DNA of 47,427 nucleotides. It comes from Oscillospiraceae bacterium. GTDB lineage: Bacteria; Bacillota; Clostridia; Oscillospirales; Oscillospiraceae. Where the stretch lies: positions 1 through 47,427 of the forward strand of contig JAAWCD010000063.1 of NCBI GenBank assembly GCA_022793095.1, read 5' to 3'. Shown one piece after another: positions 32,124-40,696 of the stretch; position 1 is the stretch's first letter, and each line of letters begins with the position of its first letter. The position numbers were made by a program, and so were the translations under genes. A model generated the notes under the pieces. It did no database searches, was not told the DNA's origin, and saw only the letters and a list, made by a program, of their open reading frames with translations.

Positions 32124-33341
32124 TCACTGGTAATAAAACAGATCGCTCATGTGGGCCTGGTAGTAGTCCCGGATGGCCTGCACCCGGTTCCAAACCTGAT
32201 TGTCAAAGCGGATGTCCGGATTCTGGTCCAGGAAACGCTGGGTGTGCTCCCGCAGGTCGGAGTAAATCAGGCCGCTGACCTCGTAGCACACATGCCGCTC
32301 ATCCTCGTAGACCTTGCGGGGCTCCAGCTCCGCGAAGGAGTACAGCTGCCCGTAGAGGAAGGCGTAGCGGTCCGCCTGGGCGGCTTCCTTCTCGTAGGTG
32401 AAGAGGTAGAAGACCGGCATGTCCCGCCCGGCATCCTCATACCGCTCCAGCGGCAGCATGGCGGAGAGGACCAGGGCCGACTCCGTGTCCGTGGCCAGCA
32501 GCTTGAAATTCCAGTCCGTGAAATGGCGGTGTTCCCCGATGAGCAAATACTGTTCCTCCTGGGGCACCGTGCTGTCAAAGACAGCCGCCGGGTCCGGATC
32601 TCCCACCAGCAGCCGGGACGGCACAGAGGGGACAACCTCCCCCTCAAAGTCTGCCAGCAGCCGGTTGACCCGCTCCATGTATTCCGCGTCCATGGTCCGG
32701 CGCTCCTCCAGGTCAAAGGTGACGTGCTCGAAGTAGGGCCGCAGCTCCTCCAAAGCCGCCTGTACCGCCGCGGGGTCCGCCTCCGGCGCCGGCAGAGGAT
32801 CCGGGTCCGCCGCCGCAACCTGCGGGGCGAATTCAATGCCGCACATCCAATCCTGACCGAAGGCGAAATTGTGGTTGGTCAGCACAAAATAGTACCAATC
32901 CTCCGTCAACGGCTCTTCGAGCAGCTCCAGGTCATAGGCCCCGTTCAGGTCCAGGGTCATGGTTCCGCTGGCGTGAGGCGCTATTTTGACGCCCTCAAAG
33001 GCCACCTCGCCCCCCAGGGACGGCACCTCCTCGCCGGTGCTCCAACGCATCAGCTTCAGCTGGCGCTGAAATTCCAGAACCTTGTCCGAGCGGTTTTCCA
33101 CCTGAATGGTGACAACGCCCCCGCCCTCATACACGGCCCCAAGGGAGAGGTCGTCCCCCTCCAGGCCGGAAAAGAGGCTGGCGCCCACGGCGGTGGCGGT
33201 CAGGCAGAGGAGGAGCAGCGCCGCCGCCAGGGCAGCAGCCCGGACAGGCCGCCGCCTTCGCTCCGGGCGCAGCTTTACCCCGGTTTTACGCTCAAAAATT
33301 TCCTGAATGTGTTCTCTGTGTTCACGGTGAAAGTCGTTCAT
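32124..33341 (-). CDS. Putative anti-sigma factor, single-pass membrane protein
   Basis: The 405-residue product has about 32 basic cytoplasmic residues, one membrane helix (about 33-53) and an extracellular part of about 350 residues. The cytoplasmic part is short, and the start overlaps the end of the sigma gene by 20 nt, an arrangement typical of sigma/anti-sigma pairs (DUF4179-like organisation). No zinc HxxxCxxC motif is seen, so it is not a ZAS-domain anti-sigma factor. The role is inferred from context; the signal sensed is unknown. Confidence 0.65.
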   Translation of the reverse strand: MNDFHREHREHIQEIFERKTGVKLRPERRRRPVRAAALAAALLLLCLTATAVGASLFSGLEGDDLSLGAVYEGGGVVTIQVENRSDKVLEFQRQLKLMRWSTGEEVPSLGGEVAFEGVKIAPHASGTMTLDLNGAYDLELLEEPLTEDWYYFVLTNHNFAFGQDWMCGIEFAPQVAAADPDPLPAPEADPAAVQAALEELRPYFEHVTFDLEERRTMDAEYMERVNRLLADFEGEVVPSVPSRLLVGDPDPAAVFDSTVPQEEQYLLIGEHRHFTDWNFKLLATDTESALVLSAMLPLERYEDAGRDMPVFYLFTYEKEAAQADRYAFLYGQLYSFAELEPRKVYEDERHVCYEVSGLIYSDLREHTQRFLDQNPDIRFDNQVWNRVQAIRDYYQAHMSDLFYYQ

Positions 33342-33894
33342 GCTGATACCCCCTGTTTTCGTCGTTCATCATCTCTTTCAGCTTCTGCCGGCTCCGGTAA
33401 AGGCGGTTTTCCACCTGCTTGACCGGCATGCCCAAGGCAAGGGCAATTTCCTTCGGCTTCTGCTCCCAGAAGTAGCGCCGGAACAGGAGCTCCTGGTCCA
33501 GCTCCGGCAGCGTGCGGAGGGCCGCCCGCAGGCGGTCCCGGTTCTCCTGCCGCAGCAGGCCGTCCATGAGACAGCTGTGTCCAGCGGCCAGCGCCTCATC
33601 CAAGGGAACGCTGTTCTGGCGGGCCAGAGCCCGGCAGCGGTCCAGGGCGTGGCTTCGGGTGACGATGGAAAGCCAGCTCTTGAGGGCGCCCCGCTGGGGG
33701 TCGTACTTCTCCGGATGCTGCCACAAGTAAATAAACGCGTCCGCCACACACTCTTCCATGTCCTGCACGGAAGCGGTCCGGTGCAGGACCGCTGAGGCGA
33801 TGGACCACAGCAGCTTGGAGTAGCGGTCCATGACCCGGCGTATGGCTGACTCATCTCCGGCCTGAATGGCCCGGACGATCTCTTCATCCCGCAA
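33322..33894 (-). CDS. ECF-type RNA polymerase sigma factor
   Basis: The 190-residue protein has region 2 with MEECVADAFIYLWQHPEKYDP and AFI-W features, and region 4 with LPELDQELLFRRYF, ALGMPVKQVENRLYRSRQKLKE, a helix-turn-helix that reads the -35 box. Regions 1 and 3 are missing, as in ECF factors. The start is TTG 33894 after AGAGGTG. It overlaps the putative anti-sigma gene and probably drives its own promoter. Confidence 0.92.
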   Translation of the reverse strand: MRDEEIVRAIQAGDESAIRRVMDRYSKLLWSIASAVLHRTASVQDMEECVADAFIYLWQHPEKYDPQRGALKSWLSIVTRSHALDRCRALARQNSVPLDEALAAGHSCLMDGLLRQENRDRLRAALRTLPELDQELLFRRYFWEQKPKEIALALGMPVKQVENRLYRSRQKLKEMMNDENRGYQHERLSP

Positions 33895-34055
33895 ATTGCT
33901 TCACCTCTGGCTTCTTTGGTTTTGACCGGTCGTCTATAGTACGATGCAAATGGAAAAAACACTCACACTATTCTTCAAATTTCTTGACTTTCCGAATTTT
34001 ATTTGTTAGGCTCTGTTTAAAACATTGCCCCAGATAGAAACGGAGGAATTGAACG

Positions 34056-35354
34056 ATGAATCAATATGAGGAACTGTACCGTCAGAAGCTGGTCACGCTG
34101 GAGGAGGCCCTTTCCCGTATTCAGGACGGCGACGTGATTGCGACTTCCCAGTGCGCCAACGAGCCCACCGCGTTCTTTCAGCAGATGCACACCTTGAAGG
34201 GTAAGGTCAAAGGGTGCCGGATGTATACGCCCATGTGCTTTAACGTCCACCCCTTCATGCAGGACCCGGAGATTCGGGAGACTTTTGAAATGGACGCGGC
34301 CTTTCTGATGGGGCCTACCCGGAACGGCCGGGAGATGGGCGCGCTGAATTTCTATCCCGCTGACCTGCACAACGGGCCTTCCCGGTGGATTTCCACCCAT
34401 GGCTGTACGGTGTTTATCGCCGCCGCTACCCCTATGGACCAGCACGGATATTTTCAGATTCCCCTCTGCCTCATTCACGAGCGGGAATTTTTGGAGCACG
34501 CGGACCGGATTATGGTGCAGGTAAATCCCAACCTGCCCCGGGTCTATGGCGACACGGAGTTCCACATCCGGGATGTGGACTGCATTGTGGAAGCGGCGTC
34601 CCCTCTGCCCTACCTGCCGGAGAGCAGGCCCAGCCAACTGGATGCGGCCATTGGCGGCCATGTGGCGTCGCTGATTCACGATGGGGATACCATTCAGCTG
34701 GGCATCGGCGGAATTCCAGACGCGGCGGCGTTTGCGCTGATGGACAAGCACGATTTGGGTATTCACTCGGAGATGCTGACCAACACCATGGTGGATTTGG
34801 TTGAGGCGGGCGTAGTCACCGGAAAGCGGAAAAGCCTCCATCCGGGCAAGATGATCGGAACCTTCGCCTACGGCTCCCAGCGGCTGTACGACATGCTGGA
34901 CGGGAATCCCAGCGTGCGGATGCTTCGGGGGTCCTACGTCAACGATCCCGGCGTGGTGGCCCAGAATGACAACTTCGTATCGGTCAATTCCTGTCTGTCG
35001 GTGGATTTGACCGGGCAGGTTTGCTCGGAGTCCATCGGGTCCCGCCAGTACAGCGGAAGCGGCGGACAGGTGGATATGGCGGTGGGCGCGGCCCACGCCA
35101 GGTGCGGGCGCAATATCATCGCGGTGGCCTCCACCAAGCGGGGTGGTACGGTGTCCTCTGTCACGGCCCAGCTGGCGGCGGGCTCGGTAGTGACGCTGAG
35201 CCGGAACGAGGTGGATTATGTTGTGACAGAGTACGGCATTGCACACTTGAAAGGGCGGTCTGTGCGGGAACGGGTGGAAAACCTGATTGCGGTGGCCCAC
35301 CCTGACTTTCGGGCTGAGCTGCGGCAGCAGGCGAATCAGCTGATGCTGTGGTAG
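34056..35354 (+). CDS. CoA-transferase of the acetyl-CoA hydrolase / 4-hydroxybutyrate CoA-transferase family
   Basis: The 432-residue protein has the AbfT-like layout. LGIGGIPDAAAFAL precedes LGIHSEML, whose Glu239 aligns with the catalytic Glu of 4-hydroxybutyrate CoA-transferases, and YSGSGGQVDM contributes to the CoA site. It likely swaps CoA between acetate and a 4-carbon acyl group such as 4-hydroxybutyrate or butyrate. Family membership is firm; the acceptor is not. GGAGG lies before ATG 34056. A possible TTGACT/TAGGCT promoter lies at 33984-34012. It is a single-gene unit. Confidence 0.88.
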   Translation: MNQYEELYRQKLVTLEEALSRIQDGDVIATSQCANEPTAFFQQMHTLKGKVKGCRMYTPMCFNVHPFMQDPEIRETFEMDAAFLMGPTRNGREMGALNFYPADLHNGPSRWISTHGCTVFIAAATPMDQHGYFQIPLCLIHEREFLEHADRIMVQVNPNLPRVYGDTEFHIRDVDCIVEAASPLPYLPESRPSQLDAAIGGHVASLIHDGDTIQLGIGGIPDAAAFALMDKHDLGIHSEMLTNTMVDLVEAGVVTGKRKSLHPGKMIGTFAYGSQRLYDMLDGNPSVRMLRGSYVNDPGVVAQNDNFVSVNSCLSVDLTGQVCSESIGSRQYSGSGGQVDMAVGAAHARCGRNIIAVASTKRGGTVSSVTAQLAAGSVVTLSRNEVDYVVTEYGIAHLKGRSVRERVENLIAVAHPDFRAELRQQANQLMLW

Positions 35355-35595
35355 GGGGCAGGGCAGGCCGTTCTGTGTGCGGTGGTTCGGAATCAGATTG
35401 TCACGTCGTTACGTTCCTCGCAATAACAAGGCTTGGGAATCGTCTTCCTGAAACAGAATTCCCCACAAATTTGCACCCACGCCGCGAAGCGGCGTACTGG
35501 AGGCTACCCCACGGTCGCGTTACATCCCCCGTAACTTCTACCGATACGAGCGTAGGAAGGGAGCTCAAAGAGGGGAACCTAGGTTCCCCTCTTTG

Positions 35596-35637
35596 CGTTC
35601 TCTTTCCGTCTGCTTTCTCTTACGTAAGAGAAAGCGG
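35596..35637 (+). repeat. Divergent HT-like element
   Basis: CGTTCTCTTTCCGTCTG followed by GCTTTCTCTTAC/GTAAGAGAAAGC-GG. It matches the GCTTTC subtype in order (TTCTTT, CC, GCTTTC hairpin, GG) but has a longer perfect stem. It faces the DUF951 gene at a distance of 131 nt. Confidence 0.5.
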
Positions 35638-35715
35638 ACCCGCCGGAGGCAAGCAGGCAAATACAAATTTGCAGAAAAGCATCGGTGCAGAAGAAGGAAT
35701 TTCCAGTTTCCCTGC

Positions 35716-35744
35716 TTGTGTTCCGGTATGCCCTGTGATACAAT
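35716..35744 (+). promoter_or_regulatory. DUF951/radical SAM promoter
   Basis: TTGTGT (35716-35721) and TACAAT (35739-35744), 17-bp spacer. Confidence 0.7.
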
Positions 35745-35768
35745 ATCCATCAGGATTGAGGTGATTGG

Positions 35769-35972
35769 ATGGACATTCGCATTGGAGATGTTTTGGAATT
35801 GAAGAAGAGCCACCCCTGCGGCAGCCGCCAATGGCTGGTTTTGAGAATCGGCATGGATTTCCGGCTGAAGTGCCAGGGCTGCGGCCATGAGCTGATGATT
35901 CCCCGGGCCAAGGCGGAAAAGAGCCTCCGCCGCCTAATTCGGCCTGAAACAGAACAGGAGGAACCGTCATGA
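35769..35972 (+). CDS. DUF951 protein
   Basis: The 67-residue basic protein has the DUF951 pattern: IRIGDVLELKKSHPCGS, then WLVLRIGMDFRLKCQGCGHELMI with the Cys of a probable zinc site, then a helical tail. Family members are small, near-universal in Firmicutes and thought to bind nucleic acid, but the role is unknown. ATG 35769 follows TGAGGTG. It overlaps the radical SAM gene by 4 nt (ATGA). Confidence 0.93.
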   Translation: MDIRIGDVLELKKSHPCGSRQWLVLRIGMDFRLKCQGCGHELMIPRAKAEKSLRRLIRPETEQEEPS

Positions 35973-36835
35973 GATACGAGGGCGCAATCTTTCGCCCGCC
36001 AGGGGAGTGGAAAAGCTACCTCCTTCAATGCACAGTGGGCTGTTCTCACAACAAATGCACCTTCTGCGGGATGTACAAGGACAAAGCCTTCCACATCCGG
36101 AAGCTGTCTGATATCCTGGAGGACATCCAAATGGCGAAAGCCCGGTACGGCGACGTAAAGCGGATCTTTCTCTGTGACGGAGACGCCATTGTCATGAAGC
36201 AGGAGGAGCTGCTGGCCATTCTGGAAGCCCTTTACGCCGCGTTTCCCTCCCTGGAACGGGTGAACACCTACGCCGGCCCCCGCTCCACCCTGTCCAAAAC
36301 GCCGGAACAGCTCCGGGAATTGCGGCAGGCCGGCCTGGTCCGGGCCTATCTGGGGGTGGAAACCGGATCCGGCGCACTGCTGGAAAAGGTGAAAAAGGGC
36401 GTCTCGCGAGAGGAGATGCTGGAGGCCGGCACACGCCTGCGGGAAGCCGGATTCGATCTGTGGGCCATTGTGCTGATGGGGCTGGCCGGTCCGGGAGAGG
36501 CCTCCCGCGAGCACGCTCAGGCCACGGCGGATCTCATCAACCGGATGAAGCCACGGCATTTGTCCGCCATGACCTACATGGTGGCGGACAACACGGACAT
36601 GGAGCTGGATGTTCTTCACGGCCGGTTCCAGGTGCTGACGCCGGAGGAGGCGCTGGCGGAAACCCGGCTGCTGATTCAGGGGCTGGAAACCGGGCCCCTC
36701 CACTTTACCAGCGACCACGCTTCCAACTACCTTCCGCTGAAGGGCACCCTGCCTGACGGCCGGGAAAAGCTGCTGTCCCTTATTGACGGCGCTCTGGCTG
36801 GAAAGACCCTCCTGCGGGGACGGCGGGGGCTGTAA
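35969..36835 (+). CDS. Radical SAM protein
   Basis: The 288-residue enzyme has the cluster motif in VGCSHNKCTFCGMY: C-x4-C-x2-C, a spacing seen in a HemN-like radical SAM branch, then a TIM-barrel core with LCDGDAIVM, a TYAG segment and YLGVETGSG (the SAM-contacting GxE). The reaction is unknown. It is translationally coupled to DUF951 and probably the second gene of a two-gene operon. ATG 35969 follows AGGAGG. A strong bidirectional terminator lies behind it. Confidence 0.9.
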   Translation: MRYEGAIFRPPGEWKSYLLQCTVGCSHNKCTFCGMYKDKAFHIRKLSDILEDIQMAKARYGDVKRIFLCDGDAIVMKQEELLAILEALYAAFPSLERVNTYAGPRSTLSKTPEQLRELRQAGLVRAYLGVETGSGALLEKVKKGVSREEMLEAGTRLREAGFDLWAIVLMGLAGPGEASREHAQATADLINRMKPRHLSAMTYMVADNTDMELDVLHGRFQVLTPEEALAETRLLIQGLETGPLHFTSDHASNYLPLKGTLPDGREKLLSLIDGALAGKTLLRGRRGL

Positions 36836-36868
36836 CCCTCTTTCACAGCTTCCGCCTTGCGGCCTTGG

Positions 36869-36912
36869 AGAAAAAAGCGGCGGTCCTCCTCAGAGGACCG
36901 CCGCTTTTTTCT
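36869..36912. terminator. Bidirectional terminator
   Basis: AAAAAAGCGGCGGTCCT pairs with AGGACCGCCGCTTTTTT around a 5-6-nt loop. Shared by the radical SAM and convergent NPCBM genes. Confidence 0.92.
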
Positions 36913-36924
36913 CTGGATTTCAAA

Positions 36925-37662
36925 TCAGTTCAGATATGCGTCAAAAATTGTGGCAACCATCGCAGTCCCTGCCTGTGCACCGACCAGCTCAAGGGTGAGC
37001 TGCGTGGTCCCGTGGATATCCACCTGGATCGTCTGGGGTACCTGCCCGCCCATCAGGCTGTACTGACCCAGAACGCTGTCGTTGTCACCCTTGACCGTCA
37101 AGGTGGCATCCGCCTCGGCGTAGACCTGGAAGGTAAGCTCGCCGTACTTGCCCCCAAGATTGAACGAGCAGAAGGGAGAAGGTTCATTCGTCCGGCTGGT
37201 CTGCCGCAAAGCCAGCCAGTGGTCCATGGTTACACCGCCGGCGGACGCGCTCGTTTCGCCGTCGCTTTGCACGAAAAGAACCGGAGCTTTGTAATAAGCA
37301 TCCGAATTTTTCGGATCGCTGATGTAGTTGGTATAGGGCTTAAACGTGTTAATGAGGTCCGTACCAACCTCCTCGGGACCCAGCTGAACCGTCTGGGTGG
37401 TCTGGTCCCAGTTCACCGGAAGCCCCAGCATGCCAGCGACAGCGCGGACCGGAAGGTAGGTCGTGCCTTCGTAGGTAATGGGATAAACGCGGGCCCCGGA
37501 CTCATCAAGCATCGTCTGGACCTGCCCATTATACTTGACCGTAACGCCGTAGTTGAGGTACGCGCGAATCTCCTTCAGGTTACCGGCGGCGGTTGCGCCA
37601 ACGGCACCTATCGCCAGGCAGAGTACAAGGCTCAACGCAAATACTGACTTCTTAATACGCAT
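36925..37662 (-). CDS. Secreted stalk-domain / NPCBM-like protein
   Basis: The 245-residue product has a signal peptide (about 1-25, ending ATA-A) and a domain with TYLPVRAVAGMLGLPVNWD, the copper amine oxidase N-terminal-like stalk repeat frequent in Firmicute surface proteins. The C-terminal half (about 120-245) resembles NPCBM domains, with LTFQVYAEADATLTVKGDN and TLELVGAQ. It is likely secreted and binds wall carbohydrate or a ligand. ATG 37662 follows GAGGAGG; a longer in-frame start lacks one. Single gene with an upstream intergenic gap. Confidence 0.8.
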   Translation of the reverse strand: MRIKKSVFALSLVLCLAIGAVGATAAGNLKEIRAYLNYGVTVKYNGQVQTMLDESGARVYPITYEGTTYLPVRAVAGMLGLPVNWDQTTQTVQLGPEEVGTDLINTFKPYTNYISDPKNSDAYYKAPVLFVQSDGETSASAGGVTMDHWLALRQTSRTNEPSPFCSFNLGGKYGELTFQVYAEADATLTVKGDNDSVLGQYSLMGGQVPQTIQVDIHGTTQLTLELVGAQAGTAMVATIFDAYLN

Positions 37663-37810
37663 CTGTAAACTCCTCCTCTTGCTGCCTGACGGCAGCGCTT
37701 TTCCCAAGGTGGCTGGATGGAACCCCCTTTTCTGTGTTATTATACACGAGACACTTAAAAAGGTCAAGCGCTGGCCTCAAACAAAAATGCTCCGCTCACA
37801 GAATCATTCA

Positions 37811-37841
37811 GGACCGGCAGCCGAAACAGCGCTGCCGGTCC
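37811..37841. repeat. Hairpin in the gap between NPCBM and RelB-fusion genes
   Basis: GACCGGCAG pairs with CTGCCGGTC across a 13-nt loop; it lies in the divergent intergenic region and has no T-run. Confidence 0.4.
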
Positions 37842-37924
37842 TTCCGCGTCTCTGAGCGGGAATCCATTGGGTCTCGTTCGACGGTCTATCAACTAAAAAC
37901 CAGAACCGCCAAAAAAGTTTATTT

Positions 37925-37968
37925 TCTGTAAAGAAAAATGTTGCAAATTGCTTTACAGATGATATAAT
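37925..37968 (+). promoter_or_regulatory. Promoter with 9-bp inverted-repeat operator upstream of the RelB-headed gene
   Basis: TTGCAA (37941-37946) and TATAAT (37963-37968) are 16 bp apart. TCTGTAAAG (37925-37933) and CTTTACAGA (37951-37959) form a 9-bp inverted repeat around the -35 box, in the right place for autoregulation by the RelB-type head of the product. Confidence 0.75.
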
Positions 37969-37997
37969 GAAATTGCAGGAAGGAGGGGGTGAGCTCC

Positions 37998-39059
37998 ATG
38001 GCACAGGTAATGGTAAACTTCCGCATAGATGAGACGATTAAAAAAAGCATGGAGCAGGCTTGCAAGGAAATGGGAATGAGCATGACCACAGCCTTTACCA
38101 TCTTCGCTACAAAAGTCAGCAGGGAAAAGCGCATCCCCTTCGAGATCACAGCAGAACCGTCCCGTCCGCCTATCCAACAGCGGCTATCCTGCCGCAGGGA
38201 ACTTCAACCGGGCTGCGAGGAGGAAAAAGCGGTGCTGGCACGAAAGCAGGAACAACTGGAGCTTCTGTGTGTGGAAATCCGGCGGTCTTTGACCGCCATT
38301 CACACTGCAATCCCCTCCTCGATTACCGGGCTTTCCATGGAACAGATCCGGCTGTTGTGCGGGGTTGAGCTCAAGGACAAGACTGCGGGGATCGCTGGAG
38401 CCGTCCGATCCTTGTCCTCCAGCCGGAACGCGGAAACCTTGCAGGAAAAGGACACGGGTATTCTGGAAGAATATCTGGACGGGCTCTCGTCCATCGCAGC
38501 GGAGCTTAAAGAGCTGGAAAACGCACTGGTTCCCGCTATGAAATCATGGTCCGGAGGAGACACCGGCGGCTTTGAGCCCTATGAGCGGCGGCTTGCTGCG
38601 GTGTCAAAGGAATTTGACGCCCTTCCGGCTGTTATGCAGCGCTTTTTACACTCGACTGCCCGCAAACAAGGCAGCGCACGAGCCTTTCAGGCCCGGATAC
38701 AGGCGGCGGCGCAGCTGGTTGAAACCGCCTATGTTTTGACCGCGCTGGAAAATCTGGAAGCGCTGGTTCTCCGTCACTACGATTCCTTGGAGGGTCAGAC
38801 AAAGGCACATCTGGAGTCCCATTACCTCCCAACGCTGGAGCGCACCCTCCGGGAGCTGAGCCTGACGGAGCGGAACGGAGAGGATGGGAGCGCCGCCGCC
38901 CTCTGCCTCCGTACCGTGAACGTGCTTTCCCAGGTGATTCATGACCAGCAGCAGGCCCGGCAGGCGCTGGGTGAACGAAGTCTGGAAGCGGAGGTTGCGG
39001 CACTGGAACGCCTTGCCGCCCTGCGCGGGGATATCGCGGGCAGTCTGAAGCCAGATTGA
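37998..39059 (+). CDS. RelB/DinJ-type ribbon-helix-helix head fused to a long helical protein
   Basis: The 353-residue protein starts AQVMVNFRIDETIKKSMEQACKEMGMS, a clear RelB/DinJ antitoxin N-terminal domain with ribbon-helix-helix DNA binding (residues 1-50). Instead of the short toxin-binding tail of DinJ (about 90 residues in all), about 300 residues of helix-rich sequence follow with heptad-like patterns. Its last part (HYLPTLERTLREL, VNVLSQVIHDQQQ) faintly resembles XpaC/TelA-neighbour proteins; that is speculative. ATG 37998 follows GGAGGGGG. No RelE/YafQ toxin is adjacent. The gene is followed after 137 nt by a flotillin, suggesting a membrane-associated module. Confidence 0.75.
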   Translation: MAQVMVNFRIDETIKKSMEQACKEMGMSMTTAFTIFATKVSREKRIPFEITAEPSRPPIQQRLSCRRELQPGCEEEKAVLARKQEQLELLCVEIRRSLTAIHTAIPSSITGLSMEQIRLLCGVELKDKTAGIAGAVRSLSSSRNAETLQEKDTGILEEYLDGLSSIAAELKELENALVPAMKSWSGGDTGGFEPYERRLAAVSKEFDALPAVMQRFLHSTARKQGSARAFQARIQAAAQLVETAYVLTALENLEALVLRHYDSLEGQTKAHLESHYLPTLERTLRELSLTERNGEDGSAAALCLRTVNVLSQVIHDQQQARQALGERSLEAEVAALERLAALRGDIAGSLKPD

Positions 39060-39196
39060 GGCTCCTCAAATAAAAATTCCAAGCCGTCGGGTAAACCGTT
39101 CAGCTGTATGCGCGCTGCGCTAATATGGTTTGTTCTGGCTTCCGGCTTGTTTTGATAGGAAGCGCGGCTATGTCAAATTTGAAAGGAGGAGTCCTC

Positions 39197-40696
39197 ATGC
39201 TTGATTTTATGTTGCCCTTTATTCCAGCTATTCTGATCGTTTTGGTGATTGTTGCCATCACTGTGGTTGGCTACGTCAAGGCCCCGCCTGATCAGGCCTA
39301 CATCATCTCCGGCCTCAAGAAGGAAAGCAAGGTGCTCATCGGCCGGGCCGGCGTCCGAATCCCCGTCTTCGAGCGTATGGATAAGCTGTACCTGGGACAG
39401 ATGACAGTGGATATTAAGACAGAGCAGTCGGTACCCACCAGCGACTTTATCAATGTCAACGTAGACGCTGTGGCGAAGGTCCGGATTTCCCCCCACGCGG
39501 AGGGGATTAAACTGGCGGCCAAAAACTTTCTTAACAAGCGTCCGGAGGAAATCACCCGCGACCTCCAGGACTCCCTTCAGGGCAATATGCGTGAAATCAT
39601 CGGCACCCTCTCCCTCAAGGAAATCAACACTGACCGGGATTCTTTCTCCGACCAGGTGATGCAGAAGGCCAGCAAGGACATGGATAAACTGGGCATTGAG
39701 ATTCTCTCCTGCAACATCCAGAACGTCACCGACGAAAACGGTTTAATCAAGGACCTGGGCGCGGACAACACCAGCCTCATCAAGAAGAACGCCGCCATTG
39801 CCAAGGCACAGGCGGAACGGGACATCGCCATCGCTCAGGCGCAGGCAGAGCGGGAATCCAATGAGGCGCGGGTGTTGGCGGACACGCAAATCGCCCAGAA
39901 GCAGACGGAGCTGGAAATCAGGCGGGCCGAGCTGAAAATCATGGCGGACGGCAAAAAAGCCGAGGCGGACGCCGCCTATGAAATCCAGAGCCAGGAGCAG
40001 CGCAAGAGCATCGAAACCTCCACAGTCAACGCGGAAATCGCCAAGACCCAGCGTCAGGCTGAGCTGAAGCAGTACGAAGTTGAGGTGGAAAAACAGAAGC
40101 TGGAGGCGGAGATCCGGGCCAAGGCGGACGCCGAGCGCTACCGTCAGGAGCAGGAGGCCGAGGCCGCCCTCTTCAAGCGGCAGAAGGACGCCGAGGCAAA
40201 GCGCTATGAACGGGAGCAGGAGGCCGAAGCGGAGCGGAAAATCGCCGAGGCGGAGAAGTACGCCAGGGAGCAGGAGGCGGCAGGTATTGCCGCCGTCGGC
40301 AAGGCGGAGGCGGAAGCCATCCGGGCTAAGGCGCTGGCAGAGGCCGAGGGCATTGACAAGAAGGCTGAGGCCATGAAGAAGTATGGCGAGGCCGCGGTCA
40401 TCGAAATGGTCATGCAGGCCCTGCCGGAGATCGCAAAGAACGTGGCGGAGCCCCTTTCCAAGGTGGATAAGATCACCATGTACGGCGAGGGCAACAGCGC
40501 CAAGCTGCTGGAGGATATTGTCACCGGCACCACCCAGGTCACGGAGGGCATTACCCAAGGCATGGGGATTGATGTGAAATCCCTGATTGCCGGCATGCTG
40601 GGCGGAAAGCTGGCGGGCGGCGAAGAGAAAACCATTGTGCTTCAAACGCCCGGGCCGGTGGAACAGGCCCCGGCTGCACCCAGCGTTGAAGAATAA
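39197..40696 (+). CDS. Flotillin-like SPFH-domain protein
   Basis: The 499-residue protein has one N-terminal membrane segment (about residues 5-27), an SPFH domain (about 30-200, with GLKKESKVLIGRAGVRIPVFER) and a long flotillin coiled coil rich in Ala/Glu/Lys/Gln repeats (AQAERDIAIAQAQAERE and similar, about 200-410), then a C-terminal domain with YGEGNSAKLLEDIVTG. It should polymerise at the membrane and organise microdomains, as FloT and YqiK do. ATG 39197 follows AAAGGAGG. It probably shares a transcript with the RelB-headed gene. No NfeD partner is present. The triple-hairpin repeat overlaps its stop. Confidence 0.93.
   Translation: MLDFMLPFIPAILIVLVIVAITVVGYVKAPPDQAYIISGLKKESKVLIGRAGVRIPVFERMDKLYLGQMTVDIKTEQSVPTSDFINVNVDAVAKVRISPHAEGIKLAAKNFLNKRPEEITRDLQDSLQGNMREIIGTLSLKEINTDRDSFSDQVMQKASKDMDKLGIEILSCNIQNVTDENGLIKDLGADNTSLIKKNAAIAKAQAERDIAIAQAQAERESNEARVLADTQIAQKQTELEIRRAELKIMADGKKAEADAAYEIQSQEQRKSIETSTVNAEIAKTQRQAELKQYEVEVEKQKLEAEIRAKADAERYRQEQEAEAALFKRQKDAEAKRYEREQEAEAERKIAEAEKYAREQEAAGIAAVGKAEAEAIRAKALAEAEGIDKKAEAMKKYGEAAVIEMVMQALPEIAKNVAEPLSKVDKITMYGEGNSAKLLEDIVTGTTQVTEGITQGMGIDVKSLIAGMLGGKLAGGEEKTIVLQTPGPVEQAPAAPSVEE

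Larger units (their letters stand above)
35355..35768. other. Intergenic region with perfect palindromes, no gene
   Basis: No gene-like frame. It holds a segment GATTGTCACGTCGTTACG / CTCGCAATAACAA (about 35395-35430) like dispersed repeats seen in other Clostridia, then a perfect 30-bp palindrome (35566-35595, half-site CAAAGAGGGGAACCT) and a perfect 24-bp palindrome (35612-35635, half-site GCTTTCTCTTAC). The former may end the CoA-transferase transcript, although a T-run is missing. Confidence 0.6.

Noticed and set aside
34056-35354. Butyryl-CoA:acetate CoA-transferase (but) as a firm name
   Set aside because: Family residues are shared with 4-hydroxybutyrate and other CoA-transferases; sequence reading alone does not separate them.
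37998-38150. Classical RelBE toxin-antitoxin pair
   Set aside because: Only the antitoxin-type head is seen. It is part of a 353-residue protein, and no RelE/YafQ-like toxin lies on either side.
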